Source of the DNA: Paraphysomonas bandaiensis
Lineage: Eukaryota; Chrysophyceae
Assembly: GCA_965644295.1 (NCBI GenBank)
Contig: CBFFRP010000133.1
Location: forward strand, 248,001-312,000
Direction: 5' to 3'
Length of the DNA: 64,000 nucleotides
The notes under the pieces are model-generated. The model ran no database searches, was not told where the DNA came from, and was given only the letters and a program-made list of their open reading frames with translations. Shown here in pieces: positions 36,801-48,833 of the stretch; within the stretch, counting starts at the first letter, position 1; every line of letters starts with the position of its first letter. Made by a program: the position numbers and the translations under genes.

Positions 36801-37838
36801 AATAATTGCAATGCTGAATTAGATATTCACATCGATAAAAGACAGTAACTGTGACATATATGCATATTCATAACATGAATGAAAATACAATGAATATCAT
36901 TGTCAAAACAATTCACATTCATTCAACACTAATCCTTTCGCACTCAACTACCCGTACATAGAGCTGCAATATTCTCTTGTGTGATTATATACTCGGTGAA
37001 ACTGGAAAATGACTTTGTGGTGAGATTACGACAGATGTCAAAACATCTTGCTAAAAAGTCGGGGTAATTCTAAAGCCTAAAAAAATGAATAAACCCTGGT
37101 CGACAAAGGGTATTACTATATGCACGATAAGAAGCTATAGATAATTCAACAGTGTGAATAATATTAATTATAATAATTTTGCCCACACTTTCCAACATAA
37201 TATTATTTTGCTTCAGCTCTAAAACAAAATAGTGTTGATGGAACGCTATCTAACGATAGTATTGTTTCCTACTTTATATGTCGCTTCTTGCCTCATAAAT
37301 AATACCTTAAAGGACCAGCCGCTATCACAAAGTTTGGAAAATAAGTTACGTCGCATGAACATTGTTTTCAGATTAATATATACCGGGAGGTGTTAACGGT
37401 AGTAGAGCCCAGTAATAAATGATGTCGTGATTTGAGTTTCTGATTATAAGCACCCTCAGCCATTTAAAATTAATCAGTTACAACTGAAACGTAATATCAA
37501 TACAACAATAACTACTGCATAAACAAAACACTGCGTGATATTAGTTTGCAGTGTGATATTCGTAGTTTCCCCCCTGTTTCACTAGGTTCCATCTCATATA
37601 AATATGGGAGGCAGAGCTCTCATCGGAAGCAACATCATACTTAGAAAATATCGTAAACAGATAATTTACGCACATACAAACCAAAAACCAAAACCCAAGT
37701 CCCACTTGAAGCTATTCGTATGTTATAAATTACTAAATCAGAAACACCAGGTGAAATTGACACAGCCACCATATAATCGCACATTTCACTACAATCATTC
37801 TAGCTAGGTATAATACTAGCACCTTCTCATACTTCGAT
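36801..37838. other. AT-rich intergenic stretch, no gene seen
   Basis: Over 1 kb of AT-rich sequence between the X pair and the 3' end of PAN3. A 67-codon ORF at 37604-37807 lacks any recognisable feature. No repeat family identified. Confidence 0.45.
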
Positions 37839-40039
37839 TCACGAATTCCACCCACCACTTCGATCATGATACATTTGACTGTAATACGACGGCATGTTTT
37901 GTGCACTTTGTGAACCCAACGGCAAACTTTGCTCCATAGACATCATATCAGCCCCGTGCGAACTTTGGAGAGTTGAAGTCGACACCCTTGAGCCAGGAGG
38001 ATATGTAGTCGAACTATGCCCGCCGGCAAGCCCACCACCCCTACTTATATTCATTGGCAAATGGCTTGCAGCTGGGCCACCGGACCCAGACATTTGGTGA
38101 GGCGCCATGTTAGAGTGTTGTTGTGATTGGTGCAGTAAGTCAACAATTGACATTTCCATACACCTGCCAACAGATACATTATTTACAACATAGCATTGAA
38201 AAAGCAGAACCTTCGAACATCACTGAAAGATACAGCCAATAAATCTTTTCCATCGCGAGAACTCAACAAAATTTTCTCAGGATCACCTGCATCAAGTTTA
38301 TTTAGTGACGATACAACATGTCCCATGTCAATTACAGGAACTCCTTCCAAGTCAGTCTGATGAAAAAGGTAATCTCTGAACAGTTGCAATACATATCTGT
38401 CCCCAGTTTCGCTCCATGATGGCGACAATGAAAACTCCGGCCTTTCGTTTATTAGCCCCAGCTTTGCAAGAAGTCGAAACATTCTTCCATTCTCATATTC
38501 ACTTCTGAGATTCAGATGTAGAGCATCGCTTGACGCCATCGCAAAATCCAACTCATCACACATTTTGTCGTACATCATATGACAGACTACAAAGTACATA
38601 ACACGACAAGGAAGAAATAAACACACTCGTAAATACCTTGTTCAGCACTGCGATTACCCGTAAGCAATGCAGCAACGACACGACAGAGGTCTGAAGAAAA
38701 GTGCTGTTGAAGAAGGTTCATCCCTGCCTCCATCGTCTTGGGTGTGACCATCGATCGAGCAGCCACAGATAGTACCACACATCCCAGTCGAAGTAGGTCC
38801 TCAATTTGCATATCCTCAGTAGACTTACGACTTTCAAACTCTAGTACATCCGCAACACCCACATTGGTGATACGAAAGCGTGCGCCAGAAGTAAGGAGAA
38901 TATGGGCCGGACTGATGGATCGCACTGCCATGTTCCTTGAATGCACAAGACGCACGCCAGCCAGAAGCTGAGCTAATAGCCGCCACAAAAGCGACTCGCC
39001 AACCAGACCACCAGATGTTGCACTTCGTGGATCTAAAAACCGCTGTTTTAAAGTCTGTGCAGCCGGGTGATGTGCGTGAGCGAAAAAAATTGCTCCTTTC
39101 TCTACGGAAATGGAGTACAAGGTCACAATCGAGGGATGCCTTACCGCAGTCCACTTCGATTGCGAATTCTTCAACACCGAAGGATTGATTAGTCTTACGT
39201 TGTCAAACCTGCGCAAGGCATATAGCTGACTATCCGCACGATCCACGACCTTATAAAGACTGCTGGGATACCCAAAGCTTCCACCTGCACCACGTTGAGA
39301 CGAAGGGTCGTCCAGGGGATACGCGGAATGATAACGCACTGGAATCTCCTTGTAGCGGTCGTCATCAGGGTCCATTTGTCGCAAACAATCCAGATCAAGA
39401 CTTTGAAAATGTTGTCGCATGGGTTCAGGAATTCCCACTGCTAATAGGCTGCGCTTGGGAGGCGCTGGGAGAGTTGATGCGGAAGCAGCCCATTCCATAC
39501 CTTCCAACATCAACTGTTGAGACGACTGCCCTTCGATTGCTGCACTATATGCATACGCCATGCTTTCAGGAACAAAAACAGTACTGCCATTCCAAGTCAC
39601 CTGCATACACTATTATTAAAGTATGTAGAGTATTGATGTCCACACAGACACGTACTTCAACCATCTCTTCTGCACTATGTTGACCAGCAGATTCGTTCTG
39701 AGGGTTAGATTCATGGTAGCCCGACTCTACTGATTTCGTAGGAAGCCATTCGTTTGCTGACAAATTTAATCCCGTTGTTGAATAGGCATCGCTGCTACTT
39801 GCTGTCAGCGGCTTACTGCTGCTGGGTATAAATTCTTTCGCTGTCACTGCAAGAACAGAAGACGATGACGCCTCGGCTGTTTTTGTCTTATCCATACGAA
39901 CGCCGCCTAATTTAGAGGCTGGGGACCAATAAGGCGCATTGTCTGATAGTTTATTACCAGGTCGTGGGGGGGTGTCGCTGCTGATGTCATGAGTATGAAC
40001 GAGTCCTGTGCCAGGAACAAATTCTTTGATAGGATTCAT
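37839..40039 (-). CDS. PAN3: PAN3, regulatory subunit of the PAN2-PAN3 deadenylase
   Basis: PAN3 recruits the PAN2 nuclease to poly(A)-binding protein for the first phase of mRNA poly(A) trimming. Exons 40039-39656, 39600-38637, 38586-38211 and 38163-37839 give 682 aa, with introns of 55, 50 and 47 nt in phase. The N-terminus carries a PAM2-like motif, LNLSANEWLP (91-100), and two shorter look-alikes (IKEFVPG, AKEFIPSS). The pseudokinase begins near VFVPES, followed by YHSAYPLDD, GSFGYPSSLYKV, RRFDNVRL and HPSIVTLYS. The C-terminal knob block has NGRMFRLLAKLGLINERPEF, WSETGDRYVL, LFRDYLFHQ and LNKLDAGDPEKILLSSRD. An extra tail of about 100 Gly/Ser/Met/Gln-rich residues follows the usual end. 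I see no N-terminal CCCH finger, though an upstream exon cannot be excluded. Confidence 0.93.
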
Positions 40040-40488
40040 TAGAGGTAATCTGGGGAAAATTAAGAATATATTAGCATGAGTTAGGACGCGTTATGGTTGA
40101 GGATATAGCGACCTAGCAGCGAAACGTCAATAGACTGCCTGCTGTTTAAAAGAGCGACATGCTCTGAACATACTGCAGGTGCGGTATATACAGATATACA
40201 GCAGTATACAGTGATAGACTGGATATGTTGGAGTTCTACACATACGATCATAGAATTTAACAGAAAAACTTGTATTTCCTGTAGGAATTCCCAGATATAC
40301 ACTGTATAATACTATTTATCCCCATTTTTTATGTCAACAGCAGATTTTTGGTTTATTGATATTAAAAATGGTACAGTATAGAGAAGTGGAAGTGTGATAT
40401 GCAACTTCCAGCTTTCTGATTGGTTAATACGAGTGAGAGTGTCTTATTTTTGAAGGAGGAAGTCGGCGTGACGCACAATGCATTCTGA
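40040..40488. promoter_or_regulatory. Upstream region of PAN3
   Basis: Presumed promoter and 5' UTR of the minus-strand PAN3 gene. A TTCCCCAG acceptor-like motif just upstream of the ATG may mark a 5' UTR intron. A 73-codon ORF inside is not supported. Confidence 0.35.
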
Positions 40489-40632
40489 CGTATTGGCATC
40501 CTTTGTATATTTTTGTTCAAAGATGCCTCTAATATTGAGACAAAAAATATCTGTATTCCAGCTGTTGTTTTATTGCAGATATATAGAATATATTTGCTTC
40601 AATTTATTTCCGAAAAATAAGATGCTGACAAC
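40489..40632 (+). mobile_element. 150-bp TIR element, copy 2 (promoter region)
   Basis: Starts CGTATTGGCATCC and contains TTTTTGTTCA, GATGCCTCTAATATTGAGAC, CTGTATTCCAGC and TCAATTTATTTCCG as in the other copies. The right terminal repeat is eroded after GATGCTGAC. It lies between the divergent PAN3 and SulP genes, ending about 75 bp before the SulP start. Confidence 0.82.
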
Positions 40633-40706
40633 CTACACGCGTGTAGGTTTACATACAGCATGAAGATAGTGTCCCTCGTAGAGACCACAAGTTAAATCTG
40701 TTACAT

Positions 40707-42783
40707 ATGGCCCGCCTCAGTATGAGAGGAATGAATGGAGCAGAGAGTAACTCATCTCCTGAGAGTCTTCTGGGATTTTTTAAGGGAGTTGGAGAGTCCA
40801 TAGCCGCCTATCGCCTCCCTATGATAGAGTGGTTGCCGGGATACTCGGTCCATGATTTGTATAATGACATGAATGCGGGTGTTACAGTGTTTGTCTTGTT
40901 GGTGCCACAGGGAATGGCTTATGCATTGCTAGCTGGCGTTCCTCCCGTGTATGGTCTCAACTGCGCTACAGTGCCATTGATAGTGTATACTCTCTTAGGC
41001 AGTAGCCGACAACTATCTCTAGGAGCTATGGCACTAACTTCTCTACTTTCTGCTGAAGTTGTTAGTGATTTAGGATACGAACCTGAATCAGCTGAGTATA
41101 TCCATGCCTCTCAGTCTCTTGCTTTATTGACTGGCATATGCTTGACACTGATGGGTATTCTTCAGATGGGTAATTTAACTAATTTGTTATCCCCTTCGGT
41201 CTTGACTGGTTTCATTACGGGTGGTGCAGCTGTTATATTTTTATCTCAGTTGAAGCATATTTTTGGATTGTCTGTTAATCGCGGTCGATATTCTCATGAA
41301 ATATTATATCGCATATGCGTGAACATACCAGAGTTGTCACCGCTGGCATTGGCAATAGGTATAGCTAGTGTAATAGTACTTTTAGGCATCAAAAAGTGGC
41401 GTCAGTGGTATAAGAAACAAGACAAATCGACACGTTCAGAGTGGAACGATAGATTGTATATGATATCGAACTCTGCGCAATTATTTGTTGTTTTTTTCAC
41501 CACGGTTATTTCTTACGTAGTACACAAGTCGTCTTCGCTTCGTATTCCGATTGTTGGCCATGTACCAGCTGGTTTAAAGACTCCAACATTTGTAGGGTTG
41601 GACATTAGATTACTTCCTGGGGCTGTGGCAATCAGTCTTATATCATTTGCTGGTATGCATGCTGTTTTGTGATGACTGTTCACTACAATGTGATTGCGCT
41701 GTAGTGTCTACCTTAAGTGTTTTGTCGTTTTGTCTGTGATGGAGTGATTGACGAAATATGTCATTTCTGCGGCATGCTTTATGTATAGTCTTATTCGTAC
41801 TTGCTTCAGGCAATTGGGCTGTCGGTAAACAGTTTGCCAAAGGCTATACACTGTCGGCAGCAAGTGAGCTCTTTGCAACAGGCGCGGGCAATATAGCGTC
41901 ATCTATATTTAATGGTTTTATTGTGTCTGGTGGTCTGTCAAGATCTGCTGTCAATGCTGAAGCAGGAGCAGTGACTCCGATGGCTGGGACAATTAGTGCG
42001 ATATTCATGATTTTGGCAATTCAGTTTTTGACGCCACTGTTTCACTTTTTGCCAATGGCCACACTAGGAGCAATTATAGAAGTTTCTGTTGTATCAATGA
42101 TAGATATTGCTTCTATTAAAAAGGCGTATGATACGAAAAGCTATTCTGATTGTTTCGTAATGTGTACCACTGCGTGTGTTGTATTTTTTCTGGATATAAA
42201 TATCGGTTTAGTGGTGGGAATACTTCTATCGTTTTTGGTGTTTTTGTACTACAATATATATCCAGATATAGCCTTTGAACAGTTTTTGCCTTCACATTAT
42301 TCGAATTGTTTTGCTGATAAAGAAAAGGGCGCAGACAACGACGGCTACGGTTATTTCAATGCTGTAATAAAGACGACAGCACCTTTGTTTTTCGGAAACT
42401 GCGAGGTTGTGGTCGATTCAGCTTTGGACACGCTTCGGGATATTCATTGTAGCAGTGATATTAGTGGTGAAAGTACAGGAATAGTTTTTATGGATGCATC
42501 TTCTTGGGGTCGTCATATCGACATGCCCAGTGTAGCGGCTATTCGAAAAGTTGCTGAAGAAGCAGAGTCATACGATAAGCCTAAACTGAAAATTGGATTT
42601 CTCAACCTGCATGACAATTGTCTACAAACCCTAGTTAATCATGGAGTTGTTGGCAACATCGATACGTGCTCCATTGGTTATGAATTAGTAGTACGTGACC
42701 TGCATGCTTACGAAAATTTAATGCCGCCGTGCGCTCAATCTGGAGAAGTTTCACTGGGAGAACGTAAGGAAATCGAAATTTGA
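40707..42783 (+). CDS. SulP/SLC26 family anion (sulfate) transporter with STAS domain
   Basis: Exons 40707-41652 and 41810-42783, joined by a 157-nt intron in phase, give 639 aa. The family imports or exchanges sulfate and other anions across membranes. The N-terminal membrane domain shows the signature region VLLVPQGMAYALLAGVPPVYGL, then repeated hydrophobic helices, SPSVLTGFITGGAAVIFLSQ, and after the intron GKQFAKGYTLSAASELFATG, SSIFNGFIVSGGLSRSAVN and GAVTPMAG. The C-terminal cytosolic STAS domain spans about residues 485-610 (FFGNCEVVVDSALDTL, GIVFMDASSWGRHID, LKIGFLNLHDNC). Length is near the family norm. The intron is much longer than most here, and a shorter alternative was not evident. 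The transported ion is not decided by sequence alone. Confidence 0.93.
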
Positions 42784-43891
42784 AGCTATTGTGAGTATAT
42801 TTCTATTAATTAATTTTATGTGCGTTTTGGTGTCTGCTGCAGTTTTATATATCGCTTTTGATTCATGGATTTTATTAAAGCAGAATTGAGTGTCAATCGG
42901 AAAATTTGTAAGAAACAAATTGTCCTAAGAAGTACACATATATGTCTTGAGAGTAAACCGATTGTGTTTACTAAGTGTAGTATTCCATAAAACGAGCTCA
43001 AAAGTAGAGTGGCATCTAAAATGAGTATCTTAATTTTAATGGGAGCAAATTTATTGCTAAGGGCTTTTGACGAAATCTTAAACGGATGCTTGTATAAAAT
43101 GAAAAGCCCAATAGAATAAAGTTACACACTATGATACCACTTATAGGTACACAACTAACAACTACTACGACGTAAATCCCATAGAACACAAAGATATCTA
43201 CTGTTGAGTTTTGCTGTTTGTGAGCAATTAAAAGCTGTAGTTTCCAAGATATTAGAATTATATCCGTTACTCAAAGAATACAGTAGTAGCTAGCTGTAGT
43301 ATGAGAACCAATAATATGATAGCCATTGTAGTGATAAAACTGAAATATACTGACTGTACAAGATAGTGACGATGTAAGATCGTGTTATACGTTTTATGGA
43401 GAGAAACTTCGCATTATTTACTCTTCCAGATACAACTTTTACGAATACTTTCATCTTTCACGCTACCAGTAGACCAACAGCTCTCTGTGTAGGCCGCTGT
43501 ACGAAGAACACCCCCCCAAAATGACCCTCAAATATAGGTACATCCCACGGCAATACGATGATTGACATATACAAAGCGCATATATGCAATCAACTTTGCC
43601 TCACTATCAATACCACGTTCTTGAAGCATACACTTCCGCCTCATTCTCTTCAAGTTTCGTGTAGATTCGTGTAGAATACGATCTGATTAACATCTGAGAA
43701 AATTATATTGCTGTGTTGGGCGTGGCGAGATATCGACAGCACAGTCAATCCCGCGTAATCTATTTCAATGGAACACCCACTCGATATCACTCATTCAATG
43801 GAAAACGACGAACAGATTAACATCAACTGCAAAAGGCTGCAAATCGATAAACTAAACAGCTCTCCATTATCAGATACGGCAGCCCGATAAC
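42784..43891. other. AT-rich intergenic stretch, no gene seen
   Basis: About 1.1 kb between the SulP stop codon and the third 150-bp TIR element. A C-run (ACCCCCCCAAAATGACCC) lies near 43510. No credible ORF or recognised repeat. Confidence 0.45.
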
Positions 43892-44046
43892 CGCGTATCG
43901 GCAGTCAGCATCTTCTTTTTCGGTAATAAAATGAAGCAGAAATCCTCTTTATAACTGCAGTATAAATACGGCTGGAACACACATAATTGTTGTCTCAATA
44001 TTAGAGGCATATTTGAACAAAAATACACAAAGGATGCCGATACGCG
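43892..44046 (-). mobile_element. 155-bp TIR element, copy 3 (upstream of TROVE gene)
   Basis: Ends CGCGTATCGGCA and TGCCGATACGCG are perfect inverse complements, two bases longer than in copy 1. The interior has GTTGTCTCAATATTAGAGGC and TTTGAACAAAAATACAC in minus orientation. It lies 449 bp upstream of the TROVE/DUF2828 start. A 79-codon ORF at 44080-44319 follows but has no support. Confidence 0.88.
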
Positions 44047-44495
44047 ATAAGGCTTTTCAGCACTTTATTTGAGGAAATAGTGATTGAAGTCCACAAATCT
44101 TTGAACTTTTGTTTACAAAAAATGTCCAAAAAAATGGCTGAAAATGGCGTATCGAAAGTAGGAGCAGCAGACGACAAAGAGGTTATGGCTATATTCAGTG
44201 TTCAGATTTCAGTTTTGCTTAATAAGCCACCAAAAAAGCCATTTTTGACCACTGAATTTTCAGAATTCAGTATTCAGAAATTCAGTTTTCCTAATAAGAC
44301 CCAAGAACCGATATCTTAATACGGAGAATACCGGTAGAATACTATAGTATTTCTGGGAATGGTTCGGATATTTCTGACCTTGTCTTCGCACTCTTCCTCC
44401 TCAAGTACTGCTGCAGTATGGCAACACATAGAGACACATCGACATCATAATTATTCACATATCTGCACACTGAGAGAGAAGAGAAGATCAATAGA

Positions 44496-46586
44496 ATGTC
44501 CGCCTTTGTACCTGCACCTGCACCCATGTCTGCCTTCAAGCAAGCTGTTCTTAACAGTGAAAATCCTGATGATGGTATGCTGCGCACACGAGGAGAGAAC
44601 AGACACCCTGCTCTAACAGCTGCTGGACTCGGCGACTCTCTTCTGGCTCTCTTCGATAAATTCTTTCAAGGAATTTCAGAGAATGATCTGCGTGAAAGCA
44701 TCCGCAGAGTGATCGAAGAGTCTCGCGCACAGTCTGACATTGAGATCATCGTCAATCTATTCGTAATGGCGTTCCACACGAGATGGTGTCGAGGAGGAAA
44801 AGGCGCTAAGTTACCTTTCTATCAGTGCCTCAAGATTCTCTATGAAGTGTTTCCTGTTCCCGTAGAGCATTTAATAAGCCTTATACCACAGTATGGGTAC
44901 TGGAAAGATTTACTGTTGTTACTAGAGGAGGTCAAAGAAAATCCTGTGCGTGGTGTAAACTATGAACGTCTTGAAGATGTGGTTTGGAATGTATATGCTA
45001 AACAACTATCTGAGGACTACGTTGCTTTACAAACTCATAAAGCAGCTGGAACTACACCTTCTTTATCTTTTGCGGGAAAATACGCCCCGCGGGAACATAA
45101 GCATTTGGATGGATCGCTGAAGGGGGTCAAAAATCTTGCGAAGAGAATGTTTAAAAGCGATTCTAGCATTGTTATTTCCAGTCCTGGGCCAATCCATCCC
45201 AATGAAACTGATGACGGTGTACTCATTGACAATCAAGGCGAAGAAATATTGGAAGGCAGCGGTAGCAAGAGTCTCCCCCACACCTTTTCTCTGAAACGTA
45301 AGTACCGAGAGGTGGTGTCATCACTTGCGACCGCATTAGACATACCGGAGGTTAAGATGTGTGCACATCAATATAGCGAGATTAAAATATCAGCTATTCC
45401 CTCAAAATGCTTATCAAAGAACGAGAAAGCCTTCGCAAATGAAAAGTTGCATGAAGCCCCTCATGGCCCCGTCGAGGAAGAGAAGGGAAACCGATACCCA
45501 GATAACCCTGACCGCGTCGGGTGTCGCAAGAACCTTGTCAACACGCTCAGCACAGGAAATGTAAAGGGTGCACAAAACTATCCACACGAGTACGTAGAAA
45601 AGGTTTTTAAGAGCAGGAAGATGTCATTTGTGAGCAAGCTGACGGTGAATGCGCAATGGGTCAGTATGAGGGGAAGTATTGAGCGCATGGTAACTCAGAG
45701 ACGCGAGTCCAAGGGATCGGCCTTATCTGAAGTGTCTCTTGGAAATCTTGTCCCAATATCGGATGTCTCCGGGTCAATGAATGGGACTCCAATGGCGGTG
45801 GCTATTGGCTTGGGAATTCTATGCTCAGAGCTCGCTAACCCCGCTTTTAAAGACCTTGTAATGACGTTTTCCGCCGACGCGACGTGGGAGCACTTAGGTG
45901 ACTGCAATTCTTTTGTAGACAAGGTGAAGAAGCTCAAAGCAGCTCACTGGGGGTATAACACTGACTTCGTAAAAGCCATGCAACGAGTTGCAGATGTGGT
46001 TCGAGACCATCATCTTGCTCAAAATGATATACCTAACCTCCTGGTAATATCTGATATGCAGTTCGATGAAGCCTGTGGCAGCGATGAAACGGGATTGGCA
46101 TGGAATACAGCATATGAAAATATAGAAAAAATGTTTCATGACCTTGGTATAGACATGAATGGCACACCATTCGCCCCGCCCACTATCATTTTTTGGAACG
46201 TACGGGGGTCAGTGGGGTTCCCGGCAGCAGCAGATGACAAGGGAGTGATTCTTCTGTCGGGATACTCCCCTGCCTTAATGAAGTTTATCCTGTCGGGTGA
46301 GATGGAGAAAGAGGAGGAGGAAAAGAACCAGAATGATCAAGGGGAGGTCATGGTGAAGAAAAGGAAAGTACAAGTGACCCCAGCAGAGGCATTGCGTAAC
46401 GTTCTACATGACGAGGCATTGCTACCTGTTAGACATGCTCTCAGCGGCCTGTCCGAACACCTCGTTGTTCATTCTGAAAATTTGCTTTCTGATTCGCCAC
46501 TTCTGAACTCCAATACGAATCGGAATCGAAATCGAAATAGAAGTAGTAAAAGAAGAGGAATTAGAGGAAGATGTAGATCGCTTTAG
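44496..46586 (+). CDS. TROVE/vWA-like protein of the DUF2828 family
   Basis: One uninterrupted ORF of 696 aa. The N-terminal helical half (residues about 40-300) matches the DUF2828 pattern with FVMAFHTRWCRGGKGAK and LYEVFPVPVEHLISLIPQYG YWKD, and resembles the HEAT-like part of Ro60/TROVE proteins. The C-terminal half is a vWA-like domain with the MIDAS motif DVSGSM (423-428), then SADATWEHL, GYNTDF and NLLVISDMQFDEA. The extreme C-terminus is highly basic (NRNRNRNR, RRGIRGRC), suited to RNA binding. By analogy to Ro60 it may bind small structured RNAs. This is inference, because no member of DUF2828 has a function I can name with confidence. The long intronless frame is unusual in this window. 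Confidence 0.85.
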   Translation: MSAFVPAPAPMSAFKQAVLNSENPDDGMLRTRGENRHPALTAAGLGDSLLALFDKFFQGISENDLRESIRRVIEESRAQSDIEIIVNLFVMAFHTRWCRGGKGAKLPFYQCLKILYEVFPVPVEHLISLIPQYGYWKDLLLLLEEVKENPVRGVNYERLEDVVWNVYAKQLSEDYVALQTHKAAGTTPSLSFAGKYAPREHKHLDGSLKGVKNLAKRMFKSDSSIVISSPGPIHPNETDDGVLIDNQGEEILEGSGSKSLPHTFSLKRKYREVVSSLATALDIPEVKMCAHQYSEIKISAIPSKCLSKNEKAFANEKLHEAPHGPVEEEKGNRYPDNPDRVGCRKNLVNTLSTGNVKGAQNYPHEYVEKVFKSRKMSFVSKLTVNAQWVSMRGSIERMVTQRRESKGSALSEVSLGNLVPISDVSGSMNGTPMAVAIGLGILCSELANPAFKDLVMTFSADATWEHLGDCNSFVDKVKKLKAAHWGYNTDFVKAMQRVADVVRDHHLAQNDIPNLLVISDMQFDEACGSDETGLAWNTAYENIEKMFHDLGIDMNGTPFAPPTIIFWNVRGSVGFPAAADDKGVILLSGYSPALMKFILSGEMEKEEEEKNQNDQGEVMVKKRKVQVTPAEALRNVLHDEALLPVRHALSGLSEHLVVHSENLLSDSPLLNSNTNRNRNRNRSSKRRGIRGRCRSL

Positions 46587-46934
46587 ATGTATGATAGAAG
46601 CACTGCATCACATGTAGGAAGAAGGATGAAGTTGGTCTTAACCACACTCATTAACCACAGTCAGTAACCACACTTATAAGAAGTAATATATTTACGTCCA
46701 AATCAATTAAATTTATTGTATTACTCTGCTAAATAGTACTATCAGAGAGTGTGCTTGCATACTCATACAAATCGTTTGCTAGAGTTTGACAATAACCAAA
46801 GTACTCAAAATCTTCGGAATCGACATTCATTATATGACGATATGCGTTGACAGTGTTTTCTATTATACAACCAACATAAACGAATTGTGCTCTCCCGCCT
46901 CACCCAAACGCCCATTGCCACCATCCCTGTGTGG
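46587..46934. other. Intergenic, 3' of the TROVE gene
   Basis: Presumed 3' UTR and AT-rich sequence with an early repeat of AACCACAGTCAGTAACCACACT. No gene seen. Confidence 0.4.
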
Positions 46935-47767
46935 TCATACCCTCTGTTTGATTTGCTTGTTGTATTTGTCATAGGCATAAAACAGCTTGTAATAGTCATC
47001 ACGCACAGGAATACATATATGATATCGAGGCCTTGGTTGTCCGCCTCGTGTACGCATACTTAATACTGTGTGTTGCTTCCCATCTTTCTGCTGAGCGTGC
47101 ACAACTATTTGCTTCTTTCTTTTGTTCTATACCCATTCTATTTTCCCCACATATATCTACTCCGTGCTGCACCAGTCGTGTCAACGCAGGAAATTGCTTC
47201 GGATTAATAATCCCTCTAAGAATACTCTTAAACTTCAAGGAGACATCTTCAGAGTAGAGCTTGTCACATGTAAAGTTGGCAGTGAATGTTTCGGCAAATA
47301 GTATGCCAAACGACGAAATCGTAGGATAATTTCTTCTGAACTCTTTTCGGTATTATTCCAGTCCTGAACACAGTGGACGGACCTTCCTCTGGACACCAGT
47401 AAACACGAATTGTTCGCCATAAATACGAATCCAAATAGCACGCATCTTGTTATATCTTACTCACAGTGAACACCTCAGAGCTTCCTCTGTCGAAAAAGAG
47501 GTGCTCAGGATCTATATCTCGGGCAATTGTTGTGACAAGTGCAGGTGTAACAAACTAAAGAAATATGCTCAGGAGCGTTAGCCTTCGCAGCTCTAACGTT
47601 GGATATTGACTGAGAAGGTCTGAATCTGGCAAATGAAACAATTTATGTCTCAAACCAATCCGCTTCCACTGTTTTTTAGCCTTCTTCGACTCAGCCCCTA
47701 TTTTGGCTTGCCGTGCAGCCTTCTCTGTGCGCTCTTTTGTATTGGATCTGCTCTGCTTTGGAGACAT
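46935..47767 (-). pseudogene. Possible decayed or unrecognised small gene
   Basis: On the minus strand a basic ORF begins MSPKQSRSNTKERTEKAA at 47767 and continues through KKAKKQWKRIG, a composition seen in ribosomal or nucleolar proteins. Further down, coherent stretches occur in shifting frames (FVTPALVTTIARDIDPEH; SFGILFAETFTANFTCDKL; LRGIINPKQFPALTRLVQHG). I could not join them with splice sites that keep phase. The start faintly recalls the basic N-terminus of eS25, but the rest does not align. Either a pseudogene or an intron-containing gene that I cannot parse. Confidence 0.25.
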
Positions 47768-48450
47768 CTTTAAGTATAAGAATGAGTCGAATATAATGAA
47801 GTTACCTGCACATCATTTTGCCCTGTGGTTGGGTCACTGGGAGTGCTGTCCGCTGCTGTCATATGAATTCACATACTTCATTTGAGTTGAGTCCGAATTG
47901 ACTGTTACGTTTTTTCCGTACATAACAACAGTGTTTTTTGTGTTTTTTGTGCTGTGATGGTGAGTGTGGTTTTTGAGTGTGGTTAAAACCAAGTGTTATT
48001 TAATAAGAGTCTACAAAAGAAAAACTTTTACGTACTAGCGTTTTCGATTTTATTTGTGCATCTTAAGGAGTGAAATACTTGCAACATAAAATACATTGTA
48101 ATTAAATTCTAATCCTTTAACAACTCAGAACTCTTGAGATACTGATATCTGATATATTTACAGTAAACATTAATTGACGTTGTAATAGATTAGTTTATCT
48201 TTGAACACAACTCAGAATCAATCCTTTTTTTTTTTTATCAGATTATTTACACGGAGATTATATGACCCGCAGCCGTTCAGTTTTCACTGGAACAGAAGTA
48301 ATAAGTGAAATATTATACTCAATTTTATAATATTATATAATCCAAAAAAGCCTCAGTCATAATCCATGAAAAATTGTCCTCTATGTTAGATTCTGCAGAA
48401 TGAGGCAATATATATAGTGCTATTGAAATGAGTTAATAGTGTGCAATATT
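47768..48450. other. AT-rich intergenic stretch, no gene seen
   Basis: Contains a repeated TTTTTTGTG word near 47930 and a T10 run near 48225. No ORF or repeat family recognised. Confidence 0.4.
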
Positions 48451-48833
48451 CTACTATTTACTATTTATCGCTACGAAAGCTGCTTGTGCGCATCACTCAA
48501 AGCAAACGCAGTGAGCAAGCAGGGTGTTGATATACCTGATATGTGCTGACTTCAGGATATTTGAGTCCTTAAGGTGAACAGCCCGGATGCTTGACTTCAG
48601 CAGGCAGCACAATACCCCGGATGCCCTTGAGGTGGGCTCTGTTCCGGATGCCTGTTTTACTGTTTATTCGTCAAAGCCCAAAGACGTCTACAGAGTGTTT
48701 GGCAATGAGCTATGACTGGGCAGAATAATATCTGCTGAATGTATATGCGGCTCGCGTTCGTTTCCCGGAGAAATATCTCCGGTACTAATCCCCCAGAACA
48801 CCACAAAAAGGTGCGAGTTCGACTTTGTTGAGG
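48451..48833 (+). repeat. Element X copy with internal deletion
   Basis: Includes CTATTTATCGCTACGAAAGC, CACTCAAAGCAAACGCAGTG, CAGCCCGGATGCTTGACTTC, CCCGGAGAAATATCTCCGG and the GGTGCGAGTTCGACTTTGTT end. Compared with the 8371-8880 copy it lacks the segment between GTGCG and CATCACTCAAAG and part of the CACAAGTGACAC region. Confidence 0.8.

Noticed and set aside
46935-47767. Ribosomal protein eS25 gene
   Set aside because: Only the basic N-terminal composition is reminiscent. The conserved central block cannot be recovered in a consistent frame.
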